Shown here: positions 1 through 9,985 of the stretch, in pieces
How the letters are laid out: every line of letters starts with the position of its first letter
Numbering within the stretch: position 1 is the stretch's first letter
Program-made: the position numbers and the translations under genes
The notes under the pieces: generated by a model
The model's input: only the letters and a program-made list of their open reading frames with translations
Database searches by the model: none
What the model was told of the DNA's origin: nothing
Assembly (NCBI RefSeq): GCF_009834915.1
Contig: NZ_WVHS01000004.1
Coordinates: 548,600 to 612,599, forward strand
DNA length: 64,000 nucleotides
Reading direction: 5' to 3'
DNA from: Hufsiella ginkgonis
GTDB lineage: Bacteria > Bacteroidota > Bacteroidia > Sphingobacteriales > Sphingobacteriaceae

Positions 1-1638
1 AACCGTACCGTGTATTTCGCCATGGCCTTTTCAAAACGGTTTAATTCCTACGGGCAGCGCACTTACGACAAACAGCAGGTTTACCGCGGATTCTGGCGCA
101 AATGGAACCAAACGGAGAATTTCCCCGAAATGGCCGGAAAGCAACTTCGCTTATATTTTAACTTCAAAACGAATGAAGGCGAGAAATTAGGTGTCAAGGT
201 AGCGCTTTCACCGGTAAGCCAGGAAAACGCCGTTGCCAATATGCGGGCGGAAACCCAGGGATGGAATTTCGAAAAGGTAAAATCAGACGGTCAGCAGCTT
301 TGGAATAAAGAACTGAACAAGATCGTTGTAAAAGCTTCTCCCGGTGACCTGGTGAATTTCTATACCGCGATGTACCACGCCTTTATTACCCCCACTATCT
401 ATATGGACACTGACGGGTCTTACAAAGGATTGGACCAGGGTGCGCATAAGGCGGAAGGCTTTACAAACTATACTGTATTTTCTTTATGGGACACATTCCG
501 GGCCCTTCACCCCTTGTTTAACGTGATCCAACCCTCACGAAATTCGGACATGATCCAGTCGATGCTCGCACATTACGAACAGAACTCCATGAAAATGCTC
601 CCAATCTGGTCGCATTATGGCAATGAAAATTGGTGTATGAGCGGTTATCATAGCGTATCTGTCATCGCAGACGCGATTATGAAAGGCACCTACAAAGGCG
701 ATGCAGCCAAAGCCCTCGAAGCCTGTGTGACCACTGCCAGAAAAAGAGATTTCGAAGGACTTGGCTATTATATCGACAAAGGTTACATCCCGATCGATAA
801 GAACAGCAACGCCGTTTCTACCACCCTCGAATATGCATACGACGATTGGTGCATCGCCCGGTTGGCAAAGAAGCTTGGCGCCGATGCGATCTGCGAGGAA
901 TTTAGCAAACGTGCACAGAACTGGAAGAACGTTTACGACCCCGCTTCTAACTTTATGCGGCCGCGTCTCAGCGATGGCAGTTTCCGGAAAGAATTCGACG
1001 TACTGACCACTAACGGCCAGGGGTTTATTGAAGGCAACGCCTGGAATTTTAGCCTGTATGTACCACAAGATCCTGCGGCGCTGGTTGCGACAAGGGGAGG
1101 AAAAAAGAAATTCTCCACGCACCTCGACTCGCTGTTCACGATGCACCTGCCCGATGAGTTCTTTGCCGAAACTGAAGACATTACCCGCGACGGCATCATC
1201 GGTAACTATGTTCACGGCAATGAACCTGCACACCACGCCGCCTACCTCTATAACTGGACAGACGAACCCTGGAAAACACAATCGCGCGTACGCATGATCC
1301 TGAAAAAAATGTATGCTCCCAAAGAGGACGGCCTGGGTGGTAACGACGATTGCGGGCAAATGAGCGCCTGGTACATCTTCAGCTCGCTCGGGTTCTATCC
1401 CGTAGCGCCTGGATCTGCCGAATACTCCCTGGGCAGTCCCGCAGTAACCAGCGCTACCCTGAACCTTGAAAACGGTAAACAATTTACGGTTGAGGCGAAA
1501 GACCAGGGCGAAGCCAACGTATATGTTAAAAAGATCCTGTTAAATGGTCAGCCTTTTAACAAACGCTCGATCTCCCACGAGGATATCACCAGGGGAGGCA
1601 CGCTCACTTTTTTCATGACGAACAAACCGGTTAAGTAG
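1..1638 (+). CDS. GH92 alpha-1,2-mannosidase, C-terminal part (5' end outside window)
   Basis: This is the C-terminal part of a glycoside hydrolase family 92 enzyme. The frame is open from base 1, so the N-terminal sandwich domain and signal peptide lie upstream of the window. The visible 545 residues cover most of the (alpha/alpha)6 catalytic domain. Family-typical stretches are seen: SLWDTFRALHPL, QGFIEGNAWNFS, GNEPAHHAAYLYN and GGNDDCGQMSAWYIFSSLGFYP. GH92 enzymes are calcium-dependent exo-alpha-mannosidases acting on mannans or N-glycans, usually in the periplasm or at the cell surface. The exact linkage preference cannot be read from the sequence. The next gene starts 44 bp downstream on the same strand. 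Confidence 0.93.
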   Translation, partial: NRTVYFAMAFSKRFNSYGQRTYDKQQVYRGFWRKWNQTENFPEMAGKQLRLYFNFKTNEGEKLGVKVALSPVSQENAVANMRAETQGWNFEKVKSDGQQLWNKELNKIVVKASPGDLVNFYTAMYHAFITPTIYMDTDGSYKGLDQGAHKAEGFTNYTVFSLWDTFRALHPLFNVIQPSRNSDMIQSMLAHYEQNSMKMLPIWSHYGNENWCMSGYHSVSVIADAIMKGTYKGDAAKALEACVTTARKRDFEGLGYYIDKGYIPIDKNSNAVSTTLEYAYDDWCIARLAKKLGADAICEEFSKRAQNWKNVYDPASNFMRPRLSDGSFRKEFDVLTTNGQGFIEGNAWNFSLYVPQDPAALVATRGGKKKFSTHLDSLFTMHLPDEFFAETEDITRDGIIGNYVHGNEPAHHAAYLYNWTDEPWKTQSRVRMILKKMYAPKEDGLGGNDDCGQMSAWYIFSSLGFYPVAPGSAEYSLGSPAVTSATLNLENGKQFTVEAKDQGEANVYVKKILLNGQPFNKRSISHEDITRGGTLTFFMTNKPVK

Positions 1639-1682
1639 CGGTCTGTTTCGCGTAACTTGTTTTCCATTTAGTAACTGTATAG

Positions 1683-2327
1683 ATGAGTATCAAGGCGATT
1701 CTTTTCGATTTCGATGGCACCCTTGCCAATACGCTTCCGCTTTGTATAGACGCTTTCCGGCTTTCGATCGAACCCCTGGCAGGCAGGGCCATCAGCAACC
1801 GGGAGATCATTGCTACCTTCGGCCCTTCAGAAGAGGGTACCATCCGGGCGCTGGTTCCCGACCATTACGACGAAGGTGTTAACAGCTACCTGCATCATTA
1901 TGAACGGCTCCACGCCCAATGCACCGATATTTTCCCGGGAATGCGGGATATTCTCCAGGACCTGCGGAACAAGGGCATCCGGGTAGGAATGGTTACCGGG
2001 AAAGGGGCGCGAAGCTTACGTATCACCTTCGGAAAGATGGACCTCGAAAAGCACTTTGATGTAGTTGAAACCGGCTCGCCCGAAGGCGTAGTAAAAGGAA
2101 AAGCCATCACTTCTATCCTGGAAAGATGGGGCGATATCGCCAAAGACGAGGTGATCTACGTAGGCGATGCACCGAGCGATATTATCGCATGCCGGGAGGC
2201 GGGTATCCCGATCATTGCTGCAGCCTGGGCTGAAACATCTGAGCCCGGTGCGTTGTTAAAATTATCTCCGGATAAAATATTTTATTCGATACCGGAGTTT
2301 AAGCAATGGATCGATACCGCCACCTGA
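1683..2327 (+). CDS. HAD-family hydrolase, phosphoglycolate phosphatase-like
   Basis: A 214-residue cytosolic HAD hydrolase with a helical cap. Motif I is FDFDGTLANT, with the Asp nucleophile and acid at D9 and D11. Motif II lies around MVTGKG, and motif IV is YVGDAPSDIIACREAG. The arrangement (N-terminal DFDGTL, cap inserted after motif I, about 215 aa) fits the Gph/PpaX/beta-phosphoglucomutase-like group that dephosphorylates small phosphorylated metabolites. The substrate is not identifiable. The stop codon TGA (2325-2327) shares its last base with the ATG of the next gene (TGATG), which suggests translational coupling. Confidence 0.85.
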   Translation: MSIKAILFDFDGTLANTLPLCIDAFRLSIEPLAGRAISNREIIATFGPSEEGTIRALVPDHYDEGVNSYLHHYERLHAQCTDIFPGMRDILQDLRNKGIRVGMVTGKGARSLRITFGKMDLEKHFDVVETGSPEGVVKGKAITSILERWGDIAKDEVIYVGDAPSDIIACREAGIPIIAAAWAETSEPGALLKLSPDKIFYSIPEFKQWIDTAT

Positions 2328-3421
2328 TGAAGAAAACGTTTCTGCTTGTCGTTACCTGTTTCCTGCTGCTGCACACAGGGGCTGCCCGTGAAATTAAAGA
2401 TGAAGACCTGAAAAAAGCCCTGGAAGCACTGCAAAACCAGGTCCCGCTTACCTACAACGGCGATGTTCGCAAATTCGTCGACGTTTACACGACGGCACAA
2501 AAGAAACGTTTTGCACAAATGGTGGGGCTTTCCAAGTACTATTTCCCGATCTACGAGAAGGTTTTCAAAGAACGGGGGGTGCCCGACGAGCTGAAATACC
2601 TTTCGGTGATCGAGTCGTCGCTCGATCCCAATGCGGTTTCGAAGGCGGAAGCGACCGGCCCCTGGCAATTCCTCAACGAGGTGGGTAAAAAGTACGGACT
2701 TGCCGTGAACGATACCATCGATGAGCGGCGCGATCCTTCAATGGCCTGCAACGCAGCTGCCAGCTACCTGCTCGATTCTTACGCTTATTACGGTAACGAT
2801 TGGCTCCTGGCCATCGCCTCGTATAATTGCGGACGGAACAGCATAAAATGGGCGATGGAAGATTCCGGAAAAAAAGACTACTGGTCTATCCGCAAGTACC
2901 TGCCTGCAGAAACACGTAACTACGTGCCGGCGTATATTGCTACTGTTTATATGATGAACCATTACCGCAAATATGGCATCGTACCCGTGGAGCCGGATTT
3001 TATCACGGAAACGGAACATGCCATGGCGACCAAAAAAGTAAGCATCGACGAAATAGCCAAACTCGGCGGGCTCAACCCGTACATTTTATATACCCTCAAC
3101 CCCTCTTATAAAAAGCAAATGATCAATGGCAGCGGATCTTCCCCCAAGAAGCTGGTAGTACCTGTGTTGCCAACATATACTTATAATGCCATTTGCCGTT
3201 TGGTCGGCGCCCCGGAACGCATCGTGGCGCCCACCGTTATCGCCTCTGCGGTACCCGCGAAACCTTTCTATACCGTTATGTACACGGTGCAGGCAGGTGA
3301 TTCCCTGCAATCCATCGCAGCAAAGTTCAATGGCGCTACCATAGAGAGCCTTAAATCGGTAAACAACTTAAAAGATGATGCGCCGCCTCCCGGAACCATG
3401 ATAAAGGTGCGAATGCAATAA
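2327..3421 (+). CDS. mltD: MltD-like membrane-bound lytic murein transglycosylase with LysM domain
   Basis: A 364-residue secreted peptidoglycan lytic transglycosylase. I chose the ATG at 2327 over an upstream in-frame ATG at 2306 because it begins a clean signal peptide (MKKTFLLVVTCFLLLHTGA) and forms a TGATG overlap with the preceding gene. The SLT domain holds the catalytic Glu at E96 in YLSVIESSLDPNAVS, followed by ATGPWQF and the conserved IASYNCGRNSI. The C-terminus carries one LysM peptidoglycan-binding repeat, YTVQAGDSLQSIAAKF, ending PGTMIKVRM. The reaction is non-hydrolytic cleavage of the MurNAc-GlcNAc bond to form 1,6-anhydroMurNAc. A second SLT protein lies on the minus strand near 9.5 kb. 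Confidence 0.9.
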   Translation: MKKTFLLVVTCFLLLHTGAAREIKDEDLKKALEALQNQVPLTYNGDVRKFVDVYTTAQKKRFAQMVGLSKYYFPIYEKVFKERGVPDELKYLSVIESSLDPNAVSKAEATGPWQFLNEVGKKYGLAVNDTIDERRDPSMACNAAASYLLDSYAYYGNDWLLAIASYNCGRNSIKWAMEDSGKKDYWSIRKYLPAETRNYVPAYIATVYMMNHYRKYGIVPVEPDFITETEHAMATKKVSIDEIAKLGGLNPYILYTLNPSYKKQMINGSGSSPKKLVVPVLPTYTYNAICRLVGAPERIVAPTVIASAVPAKPFYTVMYTVQAGDSLQSIAAKFNGATIESLKSVNNLKDDAPPPGTMIKVRMQ

Positions 3422-3494
3422 TGGTTCTGAACTGTTTGTATTCACACAATAATGTAAACTATTTAGCATAATCCCCGTTTAACCAGCAAATAAC

Positions 3495-3523
3495 TTTGCA
3501 GAATGGATTATTTTATATTTTTG
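3495..3523 (+). promoter_or_regulatory. Candidate Bacteroidota promoter for the Mla operon
   Basis: TTTG (3495-3498) is followed after 17 bp by TATTTTTG (3516-3523), which matches the Bacteroidota -33/-7 consensus (TTTG ... TAnnTTTG) with slightly short spacing. The mlaE ATG is at 3537. The upstream TTTG is itself part of another -7-like box, TAACTTTG (3491-3498). Inferred from sequence only. Confidence 0.5.
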
Positions 3524-3536
3524 AGGCAAATTACTC

Positions 3537-4343
3537 ATGGCTCAAAAAAGTGACACTCCTGCCGATAGCTCGCGGAAATATGTGGTCGGCAGAAAGCTCG
3601 ACGCGCTGTTTCTCGACCTGTATAAGATCAACAGGTTCCTGGGGCGATTCTTTAAGGAGCTGGTGCTCCCGCCTTACGAATTTAAGGAAATTGTAAAACA
3701 ATGTTACGAGGTAGGTTACAAATCCCTGCCGCTGATCTCGATGACCGGTTTTATTACCGGGCTGGTTTTCACCAAACAATCACGTCCTTCACTGGCCGAA
3801 TTCGGAGCTACCTCGTGGCTGCCAAACCTGATCGCCATCGCTATTATCCGCGCATTGGCGCCACTGGTGACCGCATTGATCGCCGCCGGGAAAGTCGGTT
3901 CAAATATTGGCGCCGAGCTCGGCTCCATGAATGTAACCGAACAGATCGACGCGATGGAGGTGTCTGCTACGAACCCGTTTAAGTTCCTGGTGGTTACCCG
4001 CGTCCTGGCAACTACGATCATGATCCCTGTGCTCGCTATGTATACGGGCTTCGTGGGGATGCTTGGCTCCTTCATCAATATTAACCAGATGGAGCAGACA
4101 AGTCTGCCGACATTTTTTGTGGGTGCATTCTCCAGTATTACCTTTCTCGACATCTTTTCATCCGTATTTAAGGCTACGGTTTTTGGTTTCACTATCGGTG
4201 CGGTAAGCTGTTATAAAGGGTATTACTCTTCCAAAGGTACCGAAGGAGTTGGCAAGGCAGCCAATGCTGCGGTAGTAACCTCAATGTTCCTCATTTTTAT
4301 TGAAGAGATCCTGGTTGTACAGGTTGTCGCCGCGCTACGCTAA
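3537..4343 (+). CDS. mlaE: MlaE/YrbE-family ABC transporter permease
   Basis: A 268-residue integral inner-membrane permease of the MlaE family. It is part of a phospholipid/lipid ABC transporter that moves lipids between the inner and outer membranes. Family-typical stretches are visible: GFITGLVFTKQSRPSL, ALAPLVTALIAAGKVGSNIGAELGSMNVTEQIDAMEV (read here in two parts), and several hydrophobic helices toward the C-terminus, ending EEILVVQVVAALR. Length fits the family (about 260). Its stop overlaps the mlaF start by one base (TAATG at 4341-4345), so it is the first gene of a compact mlaE-mlaF-mlaD operon. No MlaB STAS protein is present nearby. Confidence 0.92.
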   Translation: MAQKSDTPADSSRKYVVGRKLDALFLDLYKINRFLGRFFKELVLPPYEFKEIVKQCYEVGYKSLPLISMTGFITGLVFTKQSRPSLAEFGATSWLPNLIAIAIIRALAPLVTALIAAGKVGSNIGAELGSMNVTEQIDAMEVSATNPFKFLVVTRVLATTIMIPVLAMYTGFVGMLGSFININQMEQTSLPTFFVGAFSSITFLDIFSSVFKATVFGFTIGAVSCYKGYYSSKGTEGVGKAANAAVVTSMFLIFIEEILVVQVVAALR

Positions 4344-5116
4344 TGGAAAAAAAAGCATCACCGATCAACAGAGAAAACGCAGTGATCTCCATCCGGGACC
4401 TGAAAAAATCTTTTGGCAGCCTTCATGTGTTACGCGGAGTGGACCTTAATCTTTACCAGGGTGAAAATCTCGTGGTACTTGGAAGGTCTGGCACGGGAAA
4501 GTCTGTTTTGATAAAGATCATTTCAGGACTGTTACATCCCGATTCCGGGGAAGTGAACGTATTGGGGCTGAGCGTCGGCTCATTATCAGACAGGGAATTG
4601 CTCCAGCTTCGGCTGAAGGTCGGTTTCTCCTTTCAAAACAGCGCCTTGTATGACAGTATGACCGTACGCGAGAACCTGGAATTCCCGCTCGTGCGCAACT
4701 ACCGCAATCTTACCCGCAAAGAGATCGACCTGGCGGTGGAAGATGTGCTCGATGGCGTTGGGTTATCTCAGGCGATCAACCAGATGCCATCGGAACTCTC
4801 CGGCGGGCAGCGTAAACGCATCGGGATCGCCAGGACATTGATCCTTCGTCCCGAGATAATGCTATACGACGAGCCGACTGCCGGTCTCGATCCTATTACT
4901 TGTATCGACATCAACAACCTCATTAACGAGGTACAGGAAAAATATAACACATCGGCCATTATAATTACGCATGATCTTACCTGCGCGAAAATGACCGGCG
5001 ACCGCATCATGATGCTGCTCGACGGCCGGTTTGAGCGGCAGGGAACTTTCGAACAGGTGTTCGATACGGATGACGAGCGTGTTAAGACATTTTATAATTA
5101 TAACTTTACAGACTAA
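4343..5116 (+). CDS. mlaF: MlaF-family ABC transporter ATP-binding protein
   Basis: A 257-residue cytosolic ATPase partner of the MlaE permease. The Walker A is GRSGTGKS (residues 47-54), the ABC signature is ELSGGQRKRIGIARTL, and the Walker B is IMLYDEPTAGLDP, with the H-loop in IIITHDL. ATP hydrolysis drives lipid transfer across the periplasm by the MCE complex. The gene starts at the TAATG overlap with mlaE and ends directly against the next ATG (TAAATG), so all three genes are translationally close. A run of eight adenines follows the start codon (4345-4353 region), a spot prone to slippage. Confidence 0.93.
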   Translation: MEKKASPINRENAVISIRDLKKSFGSLHVLRGVDLNLYQGENLVVLGRSGTGKSVLIKIISGLLHPDSGEVNVLGLSVGSLSDRELLQLRLKVGFSFQNSALYDSMTVRENLEFPLVRNYRNLTRKEIDLAVEDVLDGVGLSQAINQMPSELSGGQRKRIGIARTLILRPEIMLYDEPTAGLDPITCIDINNLINEVQEKYNTSAIIITHDLTCAKMTGDRIMMLLDGRFERQGTFEQVFDTDDERVKTFYNYNFTD

Positions 5117-6085
5117 ATGGACAAGTCAGAAAATAAACGCGCAGTTATTGTCGGCATTTTCCTTTTATTGGGCTTGCTGATCCTTGTTGCCGGTGTATTT
5201 ACGCTCGGCGGACAGCAAAAGCGCTTTGTTAAAAGCGTAAAAGTGGAAGCCATTTTCGATGACGTACAAGGATTAAAAGTAGGCAACAATGTGTGGTTTT
5301 CCGGGGTAAAGATCGGCACGGTAAAATCCATCGAATTCTTTGGCGGTTCGGAAGTCAGGGTATTGCTTAATATCGAAGAGGCGGCCCACCCGTATATCCG
5401 CAAGGATGCAAAGGCGAAAATCAGTTCCGAGGGATTGATCGGAAACCGTATTATCGTGATCTACGACGGAACACCTTCGGCCCCGCAAATAGCTGAAGGC
5501 GGACGTCTCGGCGTGGACCATGCCCTCACCACCGACGAAATGATGGCCACCCTGCAGGAAAACAACAAGAACCTGCTGGATATCACCAACGACTTTAAGC
5601 TGCTAAGTCTTAAAATAGTTAAAGGGAAAGGTACTGCCGGGGCCTTTTTAACCGATTCGCTCATGGGTGAGCAGTTTAAATCGATCGTAGCCAACATGCA
5701 GCTGGCATCCGCAAATACCAACAAAGTTTCGGCGGCGGTCGTTCAGCTCACTTCCAAGATCAACTCCAAAGGCGCATTGGCCAACGAATTGTTAACCGAT
5801 ACTACGATCTTCCGCGACTTAAAGATCGCCGCCGCACAGCTCAAAGAAGCTACATCTTCGGCGACCGGAATCACAGAGAACCTTCGCAAAACCAGCGAGC
5901 GGTTAAATGCAAACGACAATGCGCTGGGCGTATTGCTCAATGATCCGGTTTCGGCGACGACCATTAAAACAACGCTGACAAACCTGGAGTCAAGCAGTAA
6001 AAAGCTCGATGAAAGCATGGAGGCACTACAACATAATTTCTTGTTGCGCGGCTTCTTTAAAAAGAAGGAAAAGGACGGCAACTAA
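5117..6085 (+). CDS. mlaD: MlaD-family MCE domain protein
   Basis: A 322-residue MCE (mammalian cell entry) protein, the periplasmic substrate-binding subunit of the Mla-type lipid transporter. A single N-terminal membrane anchor (about residues 9-30, VGIFLLLGLLILVAGVFTLGG) is followed by one MCE domain (about 38-118, including FDDVQGLKVGNNVWFSGVKI and GLIGNRIIVIYDG). The C-terminal half is a predicted helical/coiled-coil region rich in Ser, Thr, Asn and Lys, longer than in E. coli MlaD (about 183 aa) but usual for Bacteroidota. It starts at the base after the mlaF stop and is the last gene before a strong hairpin. Confidence 0.88.
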   Translation: MDKSENKRAVIVGIFLLLGLLILVAGVFTLGGQQKRFVKSVKVEAIFDDVQGLKVGNNVWFSGVKIGTVKSIEFFGGSEVRVLLNIEEAAHPYIRKDAKAKISSEGLIGNRIIVIYDGTPSAPQIAEGGRLGVDHALTTDEMMATLQENNKNLLDITNDFKLLSLKIVKGKGTAGAFLTDSLMGEQFKSIVANMQLASANTNKVSAAVVQLTSKINSKGALANELLTDTTIFRDLKIAAAQLKEATSSATGITENLRKTSERLNANDNALGVLLNDPVSATTIKTTLTNLESSSKKLDESMEALQHNFLLRGFFKKKEKDGN

Positions 6086-6120
6086 GTAAAAAGGACAACC
6101 CGGCGGGTTGTCCTTTTTAC
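6086..6120. terminator. Perfect hairpin terminator between mlaD and uvrA (bidirectional)
   Basis: Two 16-bp perfectly complementary arms (6086-6101 and 6105-6120) flank a 3-nt loop GGC. The arm bases next to the GC core are A5 on one side and T5 on the other, so each strand reads stem then U-run. It begins right after the mlaD stop and lies 25 bp past the uvrA stop on the opposite strand, so it probably terminates both convergent units. Confidence 0.9.
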
Positions 6121-6144
6121 TTTATGCGCTTTGCCTGCCGGGCG

Positions 6145-8988
6145 TTACCTTTTCATCTCGATGGCCAGGAATTTCCCGGTATGGCTTCTCTTCACTTTCA
6201 CGAGATCTTCGGGTGTTCCTTCAAACAAGATCTCACCTCCGCCTGCTCCGCCTTCTATGCCCAGATCGATCACCCAATCGGCCGTTTTTACGACATCAAG
6301 GTTATGTTCAATCACCAGGATGGTATTACCATGGTCCACTAAACGGGTAAGCACGCCAAGCAACACATTAATGTCTTCGAAATGGAGCCCCGTGGTGGGC
6401 TCATCCAAAATATAAAAGGTTTTCCCTGTATCCTTTTTCGAAAGTTCCGTAGCAAGCTTTACACGCTGGGCTTCACCGCCCGAAAGCGTGGTAGACGACT
6501 GCCCCAACTTAATATACCCCAATCCCACATCATGTAAAGTCTTGATCTTACGATAGATAGAAGGAATCGGCTCAAAAAAAGCCACCGCATCTTCAATACT
6601 CATATCGAGTACATCGCTGATGGATTTGCCGTGATAACGGACCTCCAGCGTTTCCCGGTTATATCGTCTGCCATTACATTCCTCGCAGGGAACCTGTACA
6701 TCGGGAAGAAAATTCATCTCGATCACCTTCATACCTGCTCCCTGGCAAGTTTCGCAACGGCCGCCTTTTACGTTAAAAGAGAACCTCCCGGGTTTATATC
6801 CCCTGATCTTGGCTTCCGGCAATTGCACGTAGAGGTTACGAATGTCAGAGAACACCCCGGTATAAGTGGAAGGATTGGAACGTGGTGTACGCCCGATCGG
6901 CGTCTGGTCGATCTCGATCACTTTATCGATATGCTCCAGGCCTTCGATCTTTTTATAGGCGAGCGGCTTCTTTTTGGCGCGGAAAAAATGGTGATTCAGG
7001 ATCGGGTACAGCGTTTCGGTGATAAGGCTCGATTTCCCGCTCCCCGAAACACCCGTGACGCAGATAAAAGTTCCGAGCGGGAATTGTGCCGTCACATTTT
7101 TGAGATTATTCCCCGTAGCATTTTTTAGCACGAGCGATTTCCCGTTGCCTTTCCGGCGGGAGCCCGGCGTTTCAATCTGCCGCGACCCGTTCAGGTACGC
7201 CGTAGTGAGCGTATTGGCTTTCATGATCTGCTCAGGCGTACCCTGTGCAACCACTTGTCCGCCATGTACACCGGCAGCCGGCCCCATATCGATCACATGG
7301 TCGGCTTCCAGGATCATGTCCTTATCGTGTTCTACCACCAGCACGGAGTTCCCGATGTCGCGGAGATTTTTCAATGCCGAGATCAACCGCGCATTATCGC
7401 GCTGGTGCAACCCGATACTGGGCTCATCTAATATATAAAGTACGTTTACCAGTTGCGACCCGATCTGCGTTGCCAGCCTGATACGTTGTGCCTCGCCGCC
7501 GGAAAGCGTCCTCGAAGTGCGGTCGAGCGTCAGGTAATTTAACCCCACATCCAGCAAAAAACCGATACGGGCGCGAATTTCCTTCAGGATCTCGCGTGCA
7601 ATGGTGTTCTGCCGCTCGTTCAACTGGTCCTCGATGTTGGTAAACCATGCCGATAATGAAGAAATATCCATCACCGAGAGCTCCGAGATGTTCTTCTGCC
7701 CCACCTTAAAATGCAGCGACTCCTTTTTGAGCCTGGCTCCTTCGCATTGCGGACAGGTTTTTAGGGTACGATAAGTTTCCATGTCGGCCACCGCCTCGTC
7801 TCCCCGCCGCTCGGTCTGCTCTTCCAGGATCTTAATCACGCCGTCGAAATTAATCTGGTAATTCTGAACATTCCACTTGTTGTATTCCACGGGTACCGTA
7901 AGGATCTCCTGGCTGCCGTTCAGGATCAGTTCCACGATCTCCTTCGGTAGTTTCTCGATAGGAGCGGAAAGCGAAAAGCCATATTTCTTAGACAATGCTT
8001 TTAGCACCTGGAAGATCCACGTTTCGCGGTATTCGCCCAGGGGTGCAAGCCCTCCCTGGATAATGCTCAGTTTCGGGTTTGGGATCACAGAGGCTTCGTC
8101 AACCTCGAATATATAACCCAATCCATCGCAGCGCTCACAAGCTCCATACGGTGAATTGAAGGAGAACGTGTTAGGCTGCGGTTCATCATAAGAGATGCCC
8201 GAAACCGGGTCCATCAGGTATTTACTAAAAAAGAACTCGTTATTTTCCTGGTCGGAGATCTTAATGATGCCCTTGGCCGTCTTTAAAGCCGATTGGATAG
8301 AGGAATACAGGCGCTTCTTATCCTTCCCGGTAACGATCAGCCGATCGATCACCATCTCGATATCATGGATCTTATAGCGATCAAGCTGCATCTTAGGCTT
8401 TAGGTCTTCGATCTGTCCGTCGATACGAACTTTCACGTAGCCTTGCTTACTGATCTGTTCGAACAACTCGCGATAGTGCCCTTTCCTGCCCTTTACGATC
8501 GGCGCCAGGATATTCACCGGCTTCCCCTCGAATTGGTCAAGGACCGTCTTAAGGATCTGGTCCTCAGACATACGCTCCATCTTTGCGCCGGTAGCGTACG
8601 AATACGCTTCGCCGATGCGGGCAAACAAGAGCCGCATAAAATCGTAGATCTCGGTAATGGTACCAACGGTAGACCGCGGGTTTTTAGAGGTCGTTTTCTG
8701 CTCGATGGCGATCACGGGACTTAACCCGGAGATCTTATCGACATCCGGGCGTTCCATGCCACCTAAAAATTGCCTCGAGTAGGCGCTGAAGGTTTCCATA
8801 TACCGCCGCTGCCCTTCGGCATAGATGGTATCAAATGCCAGCGACGATTTCCCGCTGCCGCTTAAACCGGTTATAACCACCAGTTTATTGCGGGGAAAAG
8901 AAATATCGATGTTTTTGAGGTTGTGTACCCTCGCTCCGAAAACTTCAACTGCACTTTGTTCGCCAAGATCGGTAACGGCTGTATCCAT
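6145..8988 (-). CDS. uvrA: Excinuclease ABC subunit A
   Basis: A 947-residue UvrA, the damage-recognition ATPase of nucleotide excision repair, acting in the cytosol as a dimer with UvrB. Two ABC ATPase modules are seen. The first has Walker [10 protein letters not shown] (residues 41-49), the second GVSGSGKSS, each paired with a signature LSGGEAQR and Walker B ILDEPS/ILDEPT. Zinc-binding cysteines appear in [17 protein letters not shown] and in CETCQGAG with CEECNGRRY. Length is normal (about 940). The start is the ATG before [19 protein letters not shown]; no in-frame upstream alternative is evident. The gene stands alone and converges with the mla operon. Confidence 0.97.
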   Translation of the reverse strand: MDTAVTDLGEQSAVEVFGARVHNLKNIDISFPRNKLVVITGLSGSGKSSLAFDTIYAEGQRRYMETFSAYSRQFLGGMERPDVDKISGLSPVIAIEQKTTSKNPRSTVGTITEIYDFMRLLFARIGEAYSYATGAKMERMSEDQILKTVLDQFEGKPVNILAPIVKGRKGHYRELFEQISKQGYVKVRIDGQIEDLKPKMQLDRYKIHDIEMVIDRLIVTGKDKKRLYSSIQSALKTAKGIIKISDQENNEFFFSKYLMDPVSGISYDEPQPNTFSFNSPYGACERCDGLGYIFEVDEASVIPNPKLSIIQGGLAPLGEYRETWIFQVLKALSKKYGFSLSAPIEKLPKEIVELILNGSQEILTVPVEYNKWNVQNYQINFDGVIKILEEQTERRGDEAVADMETYRTLKTCPQCEGARLKKESLHFKVGQKNISELSVMDISSLSAWFTNIEDQLNERQNTIAREILKEIRARIGFLLDVGLNYLTLDRTSRTLSGGEAQRIRLATQIGSQLVNVLYILDEPSIGLHQRDNARLISALKNLRDIGNSVLVVEHDKDMILEADHVIDMGPAAGVHGGQVVAQGTPEQIMKANTLTTAYLNGSRQIETPGSRRKGNGKSLVLKNATGNNLKNVTAQFPLGTFICVTGVSGSGKSSLITETLYPILNHHFFRAKKKPLAYKKIEGLEHIDKVIEIDQTPIGRTPRSNPSTYTGVFSDIRNLYVQLPEAKIRGYKPGRFSFNVKGGRCETCQGAGMKVIEMNFLPDVQVPCEECNGRRYNRETLEVRYHGKSISDVLDMSIEDAVAFFEPIPSIYRKIKTLHDVGLGYIKLGQSSTTLSGGEAQRVKLATELSKKDTGKTFYILDEPTTGLHFEDINVLLGVLTRLVDHGNTILVIEHNLDVVKTADWVIDLGIEGGAGGGEILFEGTPEDLVKVKRSHTGKFLAIEMKR

Positions 8989-9063
8989 ATTTGAAAAATG
9001 CCTTTGGAAAGCAAATGCAAAGATGCGAAATTAATTAGCAAAGATCAACGGATCCTGAGAATG

Positions 9064-9096
9064 AAAAAGGAGCAGCGAAATACTTCTTGCCGCTCC
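9064..9096 (-). terminator. Intrinsic terminator downstream of the 9.1-9.95 kb transglycosylase gene
   Basis: On the minus strand an 8-bp stem (GGAGCGGC / GCTGCTCC, one G-U pair; 9096-9089 with 9076-9069) closes a 12-nt loop and is followed by TTTTT (9068-9064). It starts 25 bp past the stop codon at 9121. This separates the transglycosylase from uvrA. Confidence 0.75.
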
Positions 9097-9120
9097 TCAT
9101 CCTTTTTTGCCGATGTCGGG

Positions 9121-9954
9121 TTAATTCCTGCCGAGCTGCAGCACCTGGGCGGTGTTGCGATCTGCCAGGGAATAATAAAACGGGCGCCTGGACTTCTCTT
9201 CCGCTAACAGCGCAACGTTGGAAGTATAGCCGTAACGTGCCGGATTTTCGATAATTTCTTTCATCGAAATGATCTTATACACGTAGCCGGCCGTTTCGCG
9301 GTTCAGTTTCATCTTAAAATAATTGTTCTGGTTTTGCCGGCTGATCTGGACCTTCAGCTTACTGTCTCCGAGGTTATAGGCGGCAGCCGTTAAGGTCCAC
9401 GACCTCAACTCGCCATAGAGCTCGCGAATATACTTACAAGCCGCCACGGTAGATTTCTCCATATCCTGCCGTTCATCCATGCTGCGGTTCACCTTAAGCC
9501 CATAGCTCCTGGCGGTACCAGGCATAAACTGCCAGTAACCGGATGCGCCCCGGTGAGAAGTTCCCTCACGTAATCCGCTCTCTACCAGTGCAATGTACTT
9601 AAAGTCCTGGGGAATTCCGTATCGTTCCAGGATAGGCTCGATCACCGGGAACCATTTTGCCGCTTTATAGTGCAGTATTCTCGTTTGCAGTTTCCCGTAA
9701 GCATGCGCATTTAACGCCTTTTGCATCCGGTATACCACTTTTGCATCGCCTTGCGGGATGTTTTCGTCGGCAAAACTAAAAGTTCCCGCTGGTTTTACCG
9801 GGTCTGCATTCTTCCCCGGCGTAAAGATCGGTCCATATACTACAGACCCTGATTGCATTAAAGGAACAGAAGTAACGTCCCTGATTAAAACCGTGCTTGC
9901 CGCTGTAATTAATAACAATACAGAACAAGCGATCAAGTGCTTTTTAACCATCAT
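9121..9954 (-). CDS. Secreted lytic transglycosylase (SLT domain)
   Basis: A 277-residue protein with an N-terminal signal peptide/anchor (MMVKKHLIACSVLLLITAAS) and an SLT lytic transglycosylase domain. The probable catalytic Glu is E125 in YIALVESGLREG, followed by GASGYWQFMPGTARSYGL and the conserved AAYNLGDSKLK. I prefer the ATG at 9954 over an upstream one at 9996: a purine-rich AAAGAAAGGG lies just before it, a good promoter lies 32-62 bp upstream, and the 14 extra residues would overlap that promoter. It is shorter than the MltD-like protein at 2.3 kb and lacks a LysM repeat. Role: peptidoglycan cleavage during growth or remodelling. Confidence 0.85.
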   Translation of the reverse strand: MMVKKHLIACSVLLLITAASTVLIRDVTSVPLMQSGSVVYGPIFTPGKNADPVKPAGTFSFADENIPQGDAKVVYRMQKALNAHAYGKLQTRILHYKAAKWFPVIEPILERYGIPQDFKYIALVESGLREGTSHRGASGYWQFMPGTARSYGLKVNRSMDERQDMEKSTVAACKYIRELYGELRSWTLTAAAYNLGDSKLKVQISRQNQNNYFKMKLNRETAGYVYKIISMKEIIENPARYGYTSNVALLAEEKSRRPFYYSLADRNTAQVLQLGRN

Positions 9955-9985
9955 CACCCTTTCTTTTAAATTAATAAAAAGCGTG

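Noticed and set aside
535..1482. A 315-codon open frame on the minus strand inside the GH92 gene
   Set aside because: It is antisense to a clearly conserved enzyme, shows no recognisable domain, and its Cys/Arg/Val-rich composition is what reversed coding DNA gives.
2306..2326. Earlier ATG for the MltD-like gene
   Set aside because: The ATG at 2327 overlaps the upstream stop (TGATG) and directly starts the signal peptide.
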